Assembly (NCBI RefSeq): GCF_011046485.1
Contig: NZ_CP049256.1
Span: forward strand, 620,001-684,000
Source: Microbacterium sp. 4R-513
GTDB taxonomy: Bacteria; Actinomycetota; Actinomycetes; Actinomycetales; Microbacteriaceae
DNA length: 64,000 nucleotides
Reading direction: 5' to 3'
A model generated the notes under the pieces. It saw nothing but the letters and a program-made list of their open reading frames with translations. It was not told the origin of the DNA and made no database searches. Below are positions 48,095 to 57,842 of this stretch, piece by piece; position 1 is the first letter of the stretch, and every line of letters begins with the position of its first letter. The translations under genes were made by a program, and so were the position numbers.

Positions 48095-50012
48095 ATGACT
48101 GACGACGCCCGATCGATGCCCCGTTTCGCTGGACTCGACGGACTCCGGGCGCTGGCCGTCGGTCTCGTGGTGATCTACCACCTCTTCCCCGGTTCGTGGG
48201 TTCGCGGCGGCTTCATCGGCGTCGACGTCTTCTTGGTCATCAGCGGCTTCCTCATCACGGCCCTGCTGCTGCGCGAACGGGATGCCACGGGCCGCACCGA
48301 CCTCGTCGACTTCTGGCGCAGGCGCGCCCGGCGCCTCCTCCCCGCCCTCGCGCTCGTCGTCATGTCGTGCGCCACGGCGGCATGGCTCGTCGGCGGCGAT
48401 CTCCTCGTGAGGCTCGGCGACCAGGTGCTCGGGGCGGCGACCTTCAGCTACAACTGGACCTCGATAGCCGGGGGCACCGGGTACTTCGCCGATGCGACGC
48501 CCGAGCTGTTCCGCAACCTGTGGTCCCTCGCCGTCGAGGAGCAGTTCTACGTCCTGTGGCCGCTCGCGCTGCCGCTGTTCCTGCTCATCCCACGGGCCCG
48601 CCGGCGCGCCGCGGCGGCCCTCGCCCTCGGGGCGCTGTCGGCCGGATGGATGGCGGTGCTCGTCGCGACCGGAACGGATGCGACCCGCGCCTACTTCGGC
48701 ACCGACACCCACGCCTTCGGAATCCTGCTCGGCGTCGGCCTCGCCTTCGTGCTGCACCGTCCCCTCGTGTCGCCGGCGGGGTGGATGCTGCGCCCCGCCG
48801 TGCGCCGCGGCCTCGGCCTCGCGGGAGCTCTCGCAGCGGCCGGCGTCGTCGCGGTCGCGATGATCCCGGCGTCGGATTCGCCGGCGACCTTCCCGGGGGT
48901 CCTGCTGGCAGCGAGCGCTCTCACCGCGGTCGTGATCGTGGCATCGGTGTGGCCGGGCTCACGGCTCGGACCCGCGCTCGACAGCGCGCCCCTGACGTGG
49001 GTGGGTGCGCGGTCGTACGGCCTCTACCTCTGGCACTGGCCGATCCTCGTGGTCCTCCTGGCCGTCATGGGCGGATCGGTCGCCGACGTGCCGCCGTGGG
49101 CGGGCCTCTCGGTGCTCGCACTGACCGTCGTGGTGGCGGAGCTCTCGTACCGATTGGTCGAGACGCCGATCCGCCGGCGGGGCTTCCGCGCGAGCATCGC
49201 CGGCGTCGGGAGGCGCCTCACCGGCACACCCGTCGCGCGCTTCCGCGCCATCGCTGCCGTCGCCTTCGCCGCCGCGATGCTCGGGGGCACCTCGGCCGCC
49301 ATCGCCGTCGCACCCGACTCCACCTCGGGCGAGGCAGCCGTCGCCGCCGGCGCCCATGCACTGCGAGACGCCCGGAAGGCCGTCGATCCCACGCCGACCG
49401 TGACGTCCCCCGCCGTCCCGGCGCCCGGAGCGGTCCCGGGACCGTCGCCGACCCCCGTCACGGGCGATCAGATCACCGCCGTCGGCGACTCCGTCATGCT
49501 CGCCTCGGCGCCCGCACTCCTCGAGCGTTTCCCGGGCATCGAGGTCGATGCCGCCGTCTCGCGTTCGACGTGGGCCGGACCCGGCATCCTGCAGGCGCTG
49601 CGGGACTCCGACCGCCTGAAGCCCTTCGTCGTGCTCGCGCTCGGCACCAACGGGCCCGTAGACCGCGGATCCCTGGAGAAGATGGCGCAGATCGCCGGCC
49701 CCGAGCGGCACCTCGTGCTCGTCAACGCCTTCGCTCCCCGCGAATGGGTCCCCGGGGTCAACGCCGACCTCTCCGCCTTCGCCGCGGCTCATCCCGGCAC
49801 CGTCGTCGCAGACTGGTCGAGCGCGATCGCCGCGCGCCAGGATCTCCTGGCCGGCGACCACATCCACCCCGGCGCTGAGGGCGGCCGGATCTTCGCCGAC
49901 GTCGTCGCGGACGCCGTCGCCCAGGCCGAGGCCGACCGCGCGAAGCGGGTCTTCCGGGCCGACCGCTGGTCGCAGGCGCTGCTGCGACTCACCCTCCCCC
50001 GCCCGGCCCTGA
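48095..50012 (+). CDS. OafA-type acyltransferase with SGNH domain, C-terminal frameshift
   Basis: Two-domain O-acyltransferase. Residues about 10-340 are a membrane Acyltransferase 3 domain (FAGLDGLRALAVGLVVIYH, SVEEQF-like SLAVEEQFYVLWP). A linker rich in Pro and Thr leads to a periplasmic-side SGNH domain with VGDSVMLAS, ALGTNG and DHIHPGAEGG. It transfers acyl groups to surface glycans. As written the frame runs into antisense rplQ up to 50461. Removing one C from the run 49996-50000 puts TGA at 50010-50012, giving 638 residues. ATG 48095 lies about 40 bases after a TAGACT -10-like box (48051-48056). Confidence 0.8.
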
Positions 50013-50055
50013 CCCGCACCGGCGGTGCAGAAGCGGGGCACCAGCGCGGGCGAAA

Positions 50056-50097
50056 CCGGCCACCGGCGCAGACGACGCCGGCCACCGGCGCAGACGA
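50056..50097. repeat. Tandem 20-base direct repeat
   Basis: The same 20-base unit, beginning CCGGCCACCGGCG, occurs at 50056-50075 and 50078-50097 between the OafA-type gene and the rplQ terminator. There are only two copies and no coding role. Confidence 0.7.
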
Positions 50098-50142
50098 AAA
50101 AGGGCGAGACCCGCGGCCCCAGAGGGGCTCGCGGGTCTCGCG
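50097..50142 (-). terminator. Rho-independent terminator of rpoA-rplQ
   Basis: On the minus strand a long GC-rich stem (arms 50104-50120 and 50124-50142, loop AGA, one bulged base) is followed by five T (50097-50101). This is the clearest factor-independent terminator in the window and ends the alpha operon. Confidence 0.9.
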
Positions 50143-50186
50143 GTGCAAGGGTGCCGGGTCATTCTCCCGGCGTCCGAGCGTTCGGG

Positions 50187-50795
50187 TTACTCGGACTTCT
50201 CGGCGGCGGCCTCGTCGACGACGGCGTCGTCAGCGGCGGCCTCGGCGGCAGCGCCCTCCTCGGGCGACTCGGCGCCGGCCTCGGCAGCAGTGTCGTCCGC
50301 GGCGATCTCGTCGGCGGCATCCGCCTGCTCGTCGTTCTCGGCGACGGCCTCGGTGGCCTCGTCCTCGGCGGCGTCGGCAGCAGGAGCCGAAGCGGCGGCC
50401 GGGGCCGACTTCTTGGCCGACTTGGCCTTCGGGGTCACGGGCTCGAGCACGAGCTCGATGACGGCCATGGGGGCGTTGTCGCCCTTGCGGTTGCCGATCT
50501 TGGTGATGCGCGTGTAGCCGCCCTCACGGTCGGCGACGAGCGGCGCGATCTCGGTGAAGAGAACGTGCACGACCTCCTTGTCGCCGATGATCGAGAGCAC
50601 GCGACGGCGGGCGTGCAGGTCGCCGCGCTTCGCGAACGTGATCAGGCGCTCCGCGAGCGGACGCAGGCGCTTGGCCTTCGTCTCGGTCGTCTGGATCGAC
50701 TTGTGCGTGAACAGGGCCGCGGCGAGGTTCGCAAGCAGCAGGCGCTCGTGGGCGGGGCCGCCTCCGAGGCGGGGACCCTTCGTGGGCTTGGGCAT
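50187..50795 (-). CDS. rplQ: 50S ribosomal protein L17 with acidic C-terminal extension
   Basis: 202 residues. The first 120 or so are standard L17 ([21 protein letters not shown]). The remaining 80 form a low-complexity Ala/Glu/Asp tail, absent from short L17 proteins of about 120 residues. It follows rpoA in the alpha operon. Confidence 0.96.
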   Translation of the reverse strand: MPKPTKGPRLGGGPAHERLLLANLAAALFTHKSIQTTETKAKRLRPLAERLITFAKRGDLHARRRVLSIIGDKEVVHVLFTEIAPLVADREGGYTRITKIGNRKGDNAPMAVIELVLEPVTPKAKSAKKSAPAAASAPAADAAEDEATEAVAENDEQADAADEIAADDTAAEAGAESPEEGAAAEAAADDAVVDEAAAEKSE

Positions 50796-50871
50796 ATCAG
50801 TTACTCCAGTGGGGAAAGTCGGTCTGACGGATGCTTGGACCCGGCGTCACCGCCGGGTCAGCGGCATCCGA

Positions 50872-51861
50872 TCAGAGGGTCTCGTCGTCGTAGCCGCCGT
50901 AGAAGTGCGCGCCGTCGAACCCGGGGACCGAGTCCTTGAGCGACAGGCCGAGCGACGTGAGCTTGTCACGGACCTCGTCGACCGACTTCTGACCGAAGTT
51001 GCGGATGTTCATGAGCTGCGTCTCGGACAGGGCGACGAGCTCCGACACCGTGTTGATGCCCTCGCGCTTGAGGCAGTTGTACGAGCGGACCGACAGGTCG
51101 AGGTCCTCGATCGGCATCGACAGCTCGTTCGAGAGGACGGTCTCGACCGGCGCGGGGCCGATCTCGATGCCCTCGGCCTCGACGTTGAGCTCGCGGGCCA
51201 GGCCGAAGAGCTCGGTCAGGGTGCGACCGGCCGACGCGACGGCGTCGCGGGGTGCGATCGAGGGCTTGCTCTCGACGTCCAGGACGAGCTTGTCGAAGTC
51301 GGTGCGCTCACCCGCACGCGTCGCGTCGACGCGGTACGAGACCTTGAGCACGGGCGAGTAGATCGAGTCGACCGGGATCTGGCCGGCCTCGGCGTACTCG
51401 TTGCGGTTCTGCGTCGCCGAGACGTAGCCGCGGCCGCGCTCGATCGTGAGCTCGAGCTCGAACTTCGCGGTGTCGTTCAGGGTCGCGATGACGAGCTCGG
51501 GGTTGTGCACCTCGACGCCCGCGGGAGCGGAGATGTCGGCAGCGGTGACCTCACCGGCGCCCGTCTTGCGGAGGTACGCCGTGATGGGCTCGTCGCGCTC
51601 GCTCGAGACCACGAGCTGCTTGATGTTGAGGATGATCTCGGTGACATCCTCCTTGACACCCGGAATGGTGCTGAACTCGTGGAGGACGCCGTCGATGCGG
51701 ATCGACGTCACGGCCGCGCCGGGGATCGACGAGAGGAGGCTGCGACGCAGCGCGTTGCCGATCGTGTAGCCGAAGCCGGGCTCCAGCGGCTCGATGATGA
51801 AACGGCTGCGGAACTCCCCGATCTTCTCCTCGGTCAGGGTGGGACGCTGTGCGATGAGCAC
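50872..51861 (-). CDS. rpoA: DNA-directed RNA polymerase subunit alpha
   Basis: 329 residues. The N-terminal dimerisation domain has [20 protein letters not shown]; the C-terminal domain includes [19 protein letters not shown] and [13 protein letters not shown], contacts for UP elements and activators. GTG start at 51861 with AAAGGAA upstream. Confidence 0.98.
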   Translation of the reverse strand: MLIAQRPTLTEEKIGEFRSRFIIEPLEPGFGYTIGNALRRSLLSSIPGAAVTSIRIDGVLHEFSTIPGVKEDVTEIILNIKQLVVSSERDEPITAYLRKTGAGEVTAADISAPAGVEVHNPELVIATLNDTAKFELELTIERGRGYVSATQNRNEYAEAGQIPVDSIYSPVLKVSYRVDATRAGERTDFDKLVLDVESKPSIAPRDAVASAGRTLTELFGLARELNVEAEGIEIGPAPVETVLSNELSMPIEDLDLSVRSYNCLKREGINTVSELVALSETQLMNIRNFGQKSVDEVRDKLTSLGLSLKDSVPGFDGAHFYGGYDDETL

Positions 51862-51970
51862 TATGTGTTCCTTTCGATCACGTGCCCGCTATATGACACG
51901 TGCGGTGAGTGAGGTGTTGAGTTTTTCTCAGGGGATGCCTCGGGCCGAGGCATCCGGAAACGTGCGGTAG

Positions 51971-52014
51971 CCCTTCGACAGGCTCAGGGACCGGTCCCTG
52001 AGCCTGTCGAAGGG
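51971..52014. repeat. Perfect 44-base palindrome between rpsK and rpoA
   Basis: Two perfectly complementary 22-base arms with no spacer (51971-51992 and 51993-52014), starting CCCTTCGACAGG. It is the fullest copy of a dispersed repeat also seen at 950-971, 52909-52930 and 57816-57838. In RNA it would be a strong hairpin inside the operon, so it may reduce readthrough or protect mRNA ends. Confidence 0.9.
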
Positions 52015-52022
52015 CCGGAAGA

Positions 52023-52421
52023 TCAGACGCGGCGGCGCTTCGGGGGACGGCAGCCGTTGTGGGCCTGCGGCGTGACGTCCTGAATCGAGCCGACCTCGAG
52101 GCCGGCGGCCTGCAGCGAGCGGATCGCCGTCTCGCGACCCGAGCCCGGGCCCTTCACGAAGACGTCGACCTTCTTGACGCCGTGCTCCTGCGCCTGGCGG
52201 GCAGCGGACTCCGCGGCCATGCCGGCGGCGTACGGCGTGGACTTGCGCGAGCCCTTGAAGCCCACGCCACCCGACGAGGCCCAGCTGATGACAGCGCCCG
52301 ACGGGTCGGTGATCGAGACGATCGTGTTGTTGAACGTCGACTTGATGTGGGCCTGGCCCAGCGCGATGTTCTTCTTCTCCTTGCGGCGCGGCTTGCGCGC
52401 GGCGGTCTTGGCCTGTGCCAT
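52023..52421 (-). CDS. rpsK: 30S ribosomal protein S11
   Basis: 132 residues, normal length. [21 protein letters not shown] and the C-terminal [15 protein letters not shown] are diagnostic. No rpsD follows it, unlike in some bacteria; rpoA comes next after the palindromic repeat. Confidence 0.98.
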   Translation of the reverse strand: MAQAKTAARKPRRKEKKNIALGQAHIKSTFNNTIVSITDPSGAVISWASSGGVGFKGSRKSTPYAAGMAAESAARQAQEHGVKKVDVFVKGPGSGRETAIRSLQAAGLEVGSIQDVTPQAHNGCRPPKRRRV

Positions 52422-52454
52422 TGCTCTGCTCTCCTAAACCCTGGGGGCCGCGCC

Positions 52455-52829
52455 TTAGCGCGCCTTCTTCTTGCCGGCGACCGTGCGCTTCGGGCCCTTG
52501 CGGGTGCGCGCGTTGGTCTTCGTGCGCTGCCCGCGCACGGGGAGGCCGCGGCGGTGGCGCAGGCCCTCGTAGGAGCCGATCTCGACCTTGCGGCGGATGT
52601 CGGCGGCGACCTCGCGGCGAAGGTCACCCTCCACCTTGTAGGTGCCCTCGATGTAGTCGCGGAGCGCGACGAGCTGGTCGTCGCTGAGGTCCTTGACGCG
52701 GATGTTCTCGTCGATCTCCGTCGCGGTGAGGATCTCGTTCGAGCGGGTACGGCCGATGCCGTAGATGTAGGTCAGGGCGATGACCACGCGCTTGTCACGC
52801 GGGATGTCGACGCCGGCGAGACGTGCCAT
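52455..52829 (-). CDS. rpsM: 30S ribosomal protein S13
   Basis: 124 residues, starting [14 protein letters not shown] and ending with a basic [13 protein letters not shown] tail. It is 33 bases upstream of rpsK. Confidence 0.98.
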   Translation of the reverse strand: MARLAGVDIPRDKRVVIALTYIYGIGRTRSNEILTATEIDENIRVKDLSDDQLVALRDYIEGTYKVEGDLRREVAADIRRKVEIGSYEGLRHRRGLPVRGQRTKTNARTRKGPKRTVAGKKKAR

Positions 52830-52908
52830 GCGGCTCTCCTAGGAGTAGGTGGAGGTATGGAGCAGGATCGGTGCCCGGGCCTCCGCCCCGAGGTGTCCCC
52901 CCGCCTTC

Positions 52909-52930
52909 GGTCCCCGAGCTCGTCGAGGGG
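52909..52930. repeat. Diverged copy of the dispersed palindrome arm between rpmJ and rpsM
   Basis: Matches one arm of 51971-52014 at about 18 of 22 positions. The surrounding 204-base gap (52830-53033) otherwise contains a GTTGTGA direct repeat near 52970-52985 and no gene. Confidence 0.55.
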
Positions 52931-53033
52931 TCGATGGCGAGGATCTGATCCTGCCGTTGTGTGTATGGAGTTGTGAGTTGTGAGTCGACGGGCCGAGCGA
53001 ACCGCTGATGGGTTCCTGAGCACCGTCGGAGGA

Positions 53034-53150
53034 TCAGCCCTGGCGCTGCTTGTGACGCGGGTTGCTCTTGCAGATCACCATGACGCGGCCGTGGCGGCGG
53101 ATGACCTTGCAGTGGTCGCAGATGGGCTTGACGGAGGGGTTGACCTTCAT
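53034..53150 (-). CDS. rpmJ: 50S ribosomal protein L36
   Basis: 38 residues, read directly from the sequence. It begins [19 protein letters not shown] and ends NPRHKQRQG. Four Cys/His zinc ligands of the C+ type (CDHC, then CKSNPRH) are present. The gene lies between infA and rpsM, its usual place. Confidence 0.96.
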   Translation of the reverse strand: MKVNPSVKPICDHCKVIRRHGRVMVICKSNPRHKQRQG

Positions 53151-53226
53151 GATTTCTTCTCTTCGCTGTCTTCGCCGGGCGCGCCGGTCCTTCCGGACCC
53201 GTGCGGGGCGTTACTTCTCGACCGGT

Positions 53227-53448
53227 CTAGCGGTAGCGGTAGACGATCCGGCCGCGGGTGAGGTCGTAGGGGCTGAGCTCCACGACTACGCGGTCTTCCG
53301 GGATGATGCGGATGTAGTTCTGCCGCATCTTGCCCGAGATCGTGGCGAGGACCTTGTGCCCGTTGCTCAGCTCCACGCGGAACATCGCGTTGGGCAGCGC
53401 CTCGGTGATCACGCCTTCGATCTCGATGACGCCGTCTTTCTTCGCCAT
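53227..53448 (-). CDS. infA: Translation initiation factor IF-1
   Basis: 73 residues, the normal length: [20 protein letters not shown], ending [11 protein letters not shown]. It is the first gene of the infA-rpmJ-rpsM-rpsK-rpoA-rplQ operon, with its own promoter upstream. Confidence 0.98.
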   Translation of the reverse strand: MAKKDGVIEIEGVITEALPNAMFRVELSNGHKVLATISGKMRQNYIRIIPEDRVVVELSPYDLTRGRIVYRYR

Positions 53449-53468
53449 ACGCTCGCTATCGCTGTATT

Positions 53469-53486
53469 GCAGACCGGTCGGTCTGC
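53469..53486 (-). promoter_or_regulatory. Hairpin in the infA leader
   Basis: GCAGACC (53469-53475) pairs with GGTCTGC (53480-53486) around a 4-base loop, about 20 bases upstream of the infA start. It could affect ribosome access. Confidence 0.4.
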
Positions 53487-53544
53487 GGTGGATGGGGTTT
53501 CGGTGCTTGGACACGCCAACAAAGGCGCAACGCACCAAAGAACA

Positions 53545-53573
53545 AGCATACGTGATAAAGGAGCGACCGGCAA
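53545..53573 (-). promoter_or_regulatory. Promoter of the infA operon
   Basis: On the minus strand, -35 TTGCCG (53568-53573) and -10 TATGCT (53545-53550) are separated by 17 bases. Transcription would begin near 53538, about 90 bases before the infA start. Confidence 0.55.
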
Positions 53574-53606
53574 ACCGGGCCGGGGACGGCGAGCGGTGGC
53601 GAGGCC

Positions 53607-55574
53607 TCAGCCGCGGCGCCGCCGCACGGCAGCGACCGTGAGCACTGCGGCGCCTCCGAGAACGAGCAGGATGCCGGCTCCGACGGCCCCCCAGGCGATC
53701 AGCCCGCCCGTCGCCGGCAGCGTGCCGCCCGGCACCCCAGGCGTCACGCCGCCCTCGCCGCCGCCCGGCGTCGGCGAAGCGACGAACCCGTTCGTCACGG
53801 TGAAGCCGAGGGGGGCCTCGGCGGAGCCGGCGGTGATGACGACGGATGCCGGTGCGATCACGGGGTCCGCCCACGATCCGTCGGCGGGGTCGACGACATC
53901 CGTCTCTGTGACGGCGCACGTCGCACCGACCGGTGCGGCGATCGGATCGGTGACCGCTCCCGCCGCGAGAGACCACGGTCCATTGCCGACGACCGTGCCC
54001 GCCGGCAGCTCGCACGACCACGTTCCCGCGAAGACGCCCGGTGGCGGGTCGTCGCCCTCCACGACCTTCGCGATCGTGAATGCGCCGCGCACGATCGCGT
54101 TGGTCACGGTGAAGGCGATCTGCGGACCGCCGCCCTCTTCGATTACGAAAGCGGGCGGCGACGGGTCCCAGAACGGCGTCGTCCAGGTGAAGCCCGTCGT
54201 GGCGTCGCCCGCCTGTCCGATCGGGAGCGCGTACGCTCTGGCTCCGACGCCGATGGTCTCGGCGACGAGGCAGGCGGATCCCACGATGAGGCCGTCGACG
54301 ACCGTCGTGTCGCCGGGAGCCACCGCCCACTCGGCGACCGTCGTCCCCCCGCCGGGGTCCGCGCACGTGACGATGCCGTGGAACATCGCGTCCGGCGGGA
54401 GGATCGCGGCATCCTCGTCCGACAGTGCCTTCGTGATGGAGACCGACCCGGTCGCCGCCGGTGTGGTGGGCGGCACCGGGACGCAGTCGAAAGGCGCATC
54501 CAGGAACGGGTAGTTGTGGTGCTCGTTGCCGACGCCGTCCATGAGGAGCAGGCCGTTGGTGTAGAGGCGTCCGTTCGTGCTGGCGGTGACGGTGAGCGTG
54601 GGAGTGGCCGGATCGGCATTCGCGGCCGGCACGAGGATCGTCCCGAGCACCTGAGACGACCCCGCGATGTGGACGGCGCTGGACTGGGTGAAGTTCCAGA
54701 GCGTGCGCTCGGCGACGGTGCCGAAGAGCGGAGAGGCGGGGTCATCGACACGGACCCCGTCTTCCTGGAAGTAGTTGGGAGCCCACGTGACGGCATCCGT
54801 CCCCGCGATGTTGATGATGACCGATGTGCCTTCCGGAATGCCCTCGAACGCGACCTCGGTCGTGGCGTTGAGCGCCGATGCCGGGACGGTGAACACCTGC
54901 TGCGTCGTCGTGCCGTCCCCCGTGAAGGTGATCCGGCCGAACGCGGCGGCGGCGGTGCCGGTGTCCGTGAGGGCGGCATAGGCGATGGAGGCCGTGACGA
55001 TGTCGGTGCCCCACGTCGCCCAGGGTGCGATGGCATCGGCGCCCATGTCCTGCGTGAGCGTGCCGTTGTTCAGGCGGTACCGCGAGCCGTCGAGCTCATA
55101 GTCGGGATCGGTCGCGCCACCGACCTGGACGCTGCCCCCGAGGAGTTCTCCGCCCTCGAAGGCGTTCGCTCCGACGTCGAGCACCGTCCCGGCGCCTACG
55201 GACAGCGCACCACCCACCGCCAGCATCACGTCTCCGGGTGACGGGGTGACACCGGAGCCGACGCCGACCGATCCGACGTTGACCGTCTCGTTGTCCCCTG
55301 CGAATTCGGCGTCGCCTCGCACGACGACGAGCCCCTCGGCCTCAGCGGCGCTCGGGACGACCCGGAAGGCGCCCGCGTAGACGGCGACGTTGTCGTCGGT
55401 GAAGACCGGGTTGTCGTTGCCCGGGCCGGGAAGCGAGCCCGGTGGACACTCTCCGACGGCTGCATCGGCCCGATCGGGTGCAGCGGACTGGCCGGCGATC
55501 GAGATGCCGAGGCCACCGATCACCCCCACGACGGCGACCAGGGCCGCCGCGGACATCGCTTGATGCAGTCGCAT
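53607..55574 (-). CDS. Sortase-anchored choice-of-anchor-A-type surface protein
   Basis: 655 residues, exported and wall-anchored. A signal peptide covers about 1-39. Residues about 40-370 resemble the choice-of-anchor A / collagen-binding-like family. Two DUF5979-like repeats follow (about 378-500 and 500-605), each with an SITK/TIAK beta start and a FTVTN end. The C-terminus has LPATGG, a hydrophobic helix and an RRRR tail, a sortase signal. It is an adhesin or matrix-type protein, unexpected inside the ribosomal region. ATG 55574 has GGGAG upstream. Confidence 0.82.
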   Translation of the reverse strand: MRLHQAMSAAALVAVVGVIGGLGISIAGQSAAPDRADAAVGECPPGSLPGPGNDNPVFTDDNVAVYAGAFRVVPSAAEAEGLVVVRGDAEFAGDNETVNVGSVGVGSGVTPSPGDVMLAVGGALSVGAGTVLDVGANAFEGGELLGGSVQVGGATDPDYELDGSRYRLNNGTLTQDMGADAIAPWATWGTDIVTASIAYAALTDTGTAAAAFGRITFTGDGTTTQQVFTVPASALNATTEVAFEGIPEGTSVIINIAGTDAVTWAPNYFQEDGVRVDDPASPLFGTVAERTLWNFTQSSAVHIAGSSQVLGTILVPAANADPATPTLTVTASTNGRLYTNGLLLMDGVGNEHHNYPFLDAPFDCVPVPPTTPAATGSVSITKALSDEDAAILPPDAMFHGIVTCADPGGGTTVAEWAVAPGDTTVVDGLIVGSACLVAETIGVGARAYALPIGQAGDATTGFTWTTPFWDPSPPAFVIEEGGGPQIAFTVTNAIVRGAFTIAKVVEGDDPPPGVFAGTWSCELPAGTVVGNGPWSLAAGAVTDPIAAPVGATCAVTETDVVDPADGSWADPVIAPASVVITAGSAEAPLGFTVTNGFVASPTPGGGEGGVTPGVPGGTLPATGGLIAWGAVGAGILLVLGGAAVLTVAAVRRRRG

Positions 55575-55678
55575 CGCCGCTCCCGTCCCGCACCGCTCGT
55601 GCTGCGATCTGGTGCGACTCTAGCGGCGTGCCCGTCGTGGCGACATCATCAGCGTCCCGCGCGGGCGACCGCTGCCCG

Positions 55679-56362
55679 CTACTGGAGCGCGTTGACGATG
55701 TCGGCCTGGGGGTCGCCGGTCAGGTCGACGATCTCGCCGTTCAGCACCACGGTGGGCGTCCCGATACCCGTGTTGCCCTCCTTGACGGGGGTCTTCTCGG
55801 TGATGTTCGTCACGAACTTCGAGTACCGGCCGCTGTTCACGCAGTCGTCGATGCCCGTCACGCCGGCATCCGAGGCGATGGCCAGGATCTGCTCGTCGGT
55901 CAGTCCCGTCGAGCCCTCCTCCGGCTGGTTCTTGTACATCGCCTGCATGAAGGGCACGGATGCTTCGGGGTCGGCCACCGCGACGCAGTACATCGCGTTC
56001 GCCGCCCGCGTCGAGTACTCGGTTCCCTGCGACGCGCGGTCGAGGATCGAGATGGGGTGGATGTTGAGGGTGATCGATCCGTCGTCGACGAGGCCCTGGA
56101 TCGTCTCGCCGTACGACTGCTCGAACTGGTTGCAGATGGGGCACATGAAGTCGATGTAGGTGTCGAGCTCGTTCGAGCCCTCACCCACCGCGATGGCACC
56201 GGTCTCGGAGTTGATGTTCGACCCCTGCGGCGCCTCGCCCGGCCCGGACGACGCGTTGTTCATCCAGATGACGAGAGCCGCCACGACCACGAGCGCGACG
56301 ACGACGCCGACGCTGATCCAGATCGCGAACCAGTTGACCTTGCGCTGCTGCTTCTGAGCCAT
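55679..56362 (-). CDS. DsbA-family thiol-disulfide oxidoreductase, membrane-anchored
   Basis: 227 residues. One N-terminal transmembrane helix (about 11-34) anchors an extracytoplasmic thioredoxin-fold domain with the active-site CPIC (DFMCPICNQF) and the cis-Pro loop GIGTPTVV. It would form or shuffle disulfides in exported proteins. It lies 12 bases downstream of map, so it is probably co-transcribed with secY-adk-map. Confidence 0.88.
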   Translation of the reverse strand: MAQKQQRKVNWFAIWISVGVVVALVVVAALVIWMNNASSGPGEAPQGSNINSETGAIAVGEGSNELDTYIDFMCPICNQFEQSYGETIQGLVDDGSITLNIHPISILDRASQGTEYSTRAANAMYCVAVADPEASVPFMQAMYKNQPEEGSTGLTDEQILAIASDAGVTGIDDCVNSGRYSKFVTNITEKTPVKEGNTGIGTPTVVLNGEIVDLTGDPQADIVNALQ

Positions 56363-56374
56363 CGCATCCCCCTC

Positions 56375-57211
56375 TCAAGCCACGGGCACGGGAGTCACAC
56401 CGAACTGTGCGAGCCCCGCCTTCCCGCCGTCGGGCGCCGTGAGCACCCAGATACCGTCATCGTGCACGGCGACGCTATGTTCCCAGTGGGAGCCCGCCGT
56501 GCCGTCGAGCGTCGACACCGTCCAGCCGTCGTCCTCGATGCGCGTCGCCTGATCGCCGATGACGACCATCGGCTCGATCGCGACCGCGAGGCCCGGACGG
56601 ACCTCGGGTCCAGAGTCCGCGACGCGGTAGTTGAAGACCGAGGGCGACTCGTGCATCTTGCGGCCGATGCCGTGCCCGACGTAGTCGCGCAGGATCCCGT
56701 AGCCGTGGCCCGCGCCGTCGATGTAGGACTGGATGGCGGCGCCCACCTCGGCCAAGTGCTTCGCCGTCGCGAGCGACGCGATGCCGGCCCAGAGCGACCC
56801 TTCGGTGACCCGCGAGAGCTCCTCGCGCTCCGCTACGACCTCGGGCCGCGAGGGGTCAGGCACGACGACGGTGAAGGCAGAGTCGCCATTCCAGCCCCGG
56901 TACTCCGCGCCGGCGTCGATGGACACGATGTCACCCGGCTCCAGCGCGCGCGAGGACGGGATGCCGTGCACGACCTGCTCGTTGACCGAGGCGCAGATGG
57001 TGTGGCGGTATCCGCGGACGAGCTGGAAGTTCGACCGCGCACCCCGCGAGGTGATGACCCGGGATGCCTCGGCATCCAGCTGCTCCGTCGTGACACCGGG
57101 CGCGATCAGCGCGCGGACGGCGTCGAGCGCGGCGGCGGTGATGAGACCCGGTTCCACCATCGCCCGCAGCTGGGCGGGCGACTTGTAGATCGAGCGGCGG
57201 AGCGAGACCAC
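56375..57211 (-). CDS. map: Methionine aminopeptidase, type I
   Basis: 278 residues. It removes the initiator Met from new proteins. Metal ligands are visible: SIDAGAE and NGDSAF (two Asp), GHGIGR (His), AIEPM (Glu) and the late WEHSVAV (Glu). The GTG start at 57211 is one base after the adk stop and lacks its own Shine-Dalgarno, so coupling to adk is likely. Confidence 0.95.
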   Translation of the reverse strand: MVSLRRSIYKSPAQLRAMVEPGLITAAALDAVRALIAPGVTTEQLDAEASRVITSRGARSNFQLVRGYRHTICASVNEQVVHGIPSSRALEPGDIVSIDAGAEYRGWNGDSAFTVVVPDPSRPEVVAEREELSRVTEGSLWAGIASLATAKHLAEVGAAIQSYIDGAGHGYGILRDYVGHGIGRKMHESPSVFNYRVADSGPEVRPGLAVAIEPMVVIGDQATRIEDDGWTVSTLDGTAGSHWEHSVAVHDDGIWVLTAPDGGKAGLAQFGVTPVPVA

Positions 57212-57212
57212 G

Positions 57213-57842
57213 TCAGGCGGCGGCCGGACGGGTCAGACCGCGCCGCTCGAGCGCCGCGACGATGCGATCGGTGATCTCGTCGAGCGAGCCGACGCCGTCG
57301 ACCTCGTCGACGATGTCGCGCGTGCCGTAGACGCCGAGGATCGGCGCGGTCTCGGTCTCGTAGATCGACAGCCGCGCGGCGATGACCTCGTCGGTGTCGT
57401 CGGCGCGCCCCTGCTCGTGCGCGCGCTTCGTCAGCCGGGCGATGCTCTCCTCGCGAGGCACCGACAGCACGATGACGGCGTCGAGCGCCTCGTCACGGCC
57501 CTCGAGGAACTCGTCGAGGTGCATGACCTGGGCCACGTTGCGCGGATAGCCGTCGAGCAGGAAGCCGTCCGCGGCATCCTCCTGCGAGAGACGATCGCGG
57601 ACCACGGCGCTGGTCAGCTCGTCGGGGACGAGCTGACCGGCGTCGATGATGCTCTTGACCTGCTGCCCCAGCTCGGTGCCCTCTGAGACGTTCGCGCGGA
57701 ACACGTCACCGGTCGAGATGACCGGGATGCCGAACGACTCCGCGATGCGGACGCCCTGGGTGCCCTTTCCAGAGCCCTGGGGTCCGACGATCAGGAGGCG
57801 GACGGGACGTGAGGCGGTGCCCTGAGCCTGCCGAAGGGTCAT
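57213..57842 (-). CDS. adk: Adenylate kinase
   Basis: 209 residues. P-loop GPQGSGKGTQ, LLDGYPRN, and a short LID region of the non-zinc type. ATG 57842 overlaps the secY stop by 4 bases (ATGA). Residues 2-9 (TLRQAQGT) are encoded by a copy of the dispersed repeat at 57816-57838, so the natural core begins at about RPVRLLIVGPQG. A downstream start is possible but no good Shine-Dalgarno supports it. Confidence 0.95.
   Translation of the reverse strand: MTLRQAQGTASRPVRLLIVGPQGSGKGTQGVRIAESFGIPVISTGDVFRANVSEGTELGQQVKSIIDAGQLVPDELTSAVVRDRLSQEDAADGFLLDGYPRNVAQVMHLDEFLEGRDEALDAVIVLSVPREESIARLTKRAHEQGRADDTDEVIAARLSIYETETAPILGVYGTRDIVDEVDGVGSLDEITDRIVAALERRGLTRPAAA
57816..57838. repeat. Dispersed palindrome arm inside the 5' end of adk
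   Basis: GGT-G-CCCTGAGCCTG, running to CCGAAGGG, matches the right arm of 51971-52014 with one extra base and one substitution. It lies within the first codons of adk. Confidence 0.7.

Noticed and set aside
50056..50097. Possible CRISPR-like repeats
   Set aside because: Only two copies separated by two bases, with no spacers and no cas genes.
50013..50461. Continuation of the OafA-type frame over the rplQ terminator
   Set aside because: Arg-rich antisense reading of the Ala/Glu tail of L17; better explained by a one-base indel.
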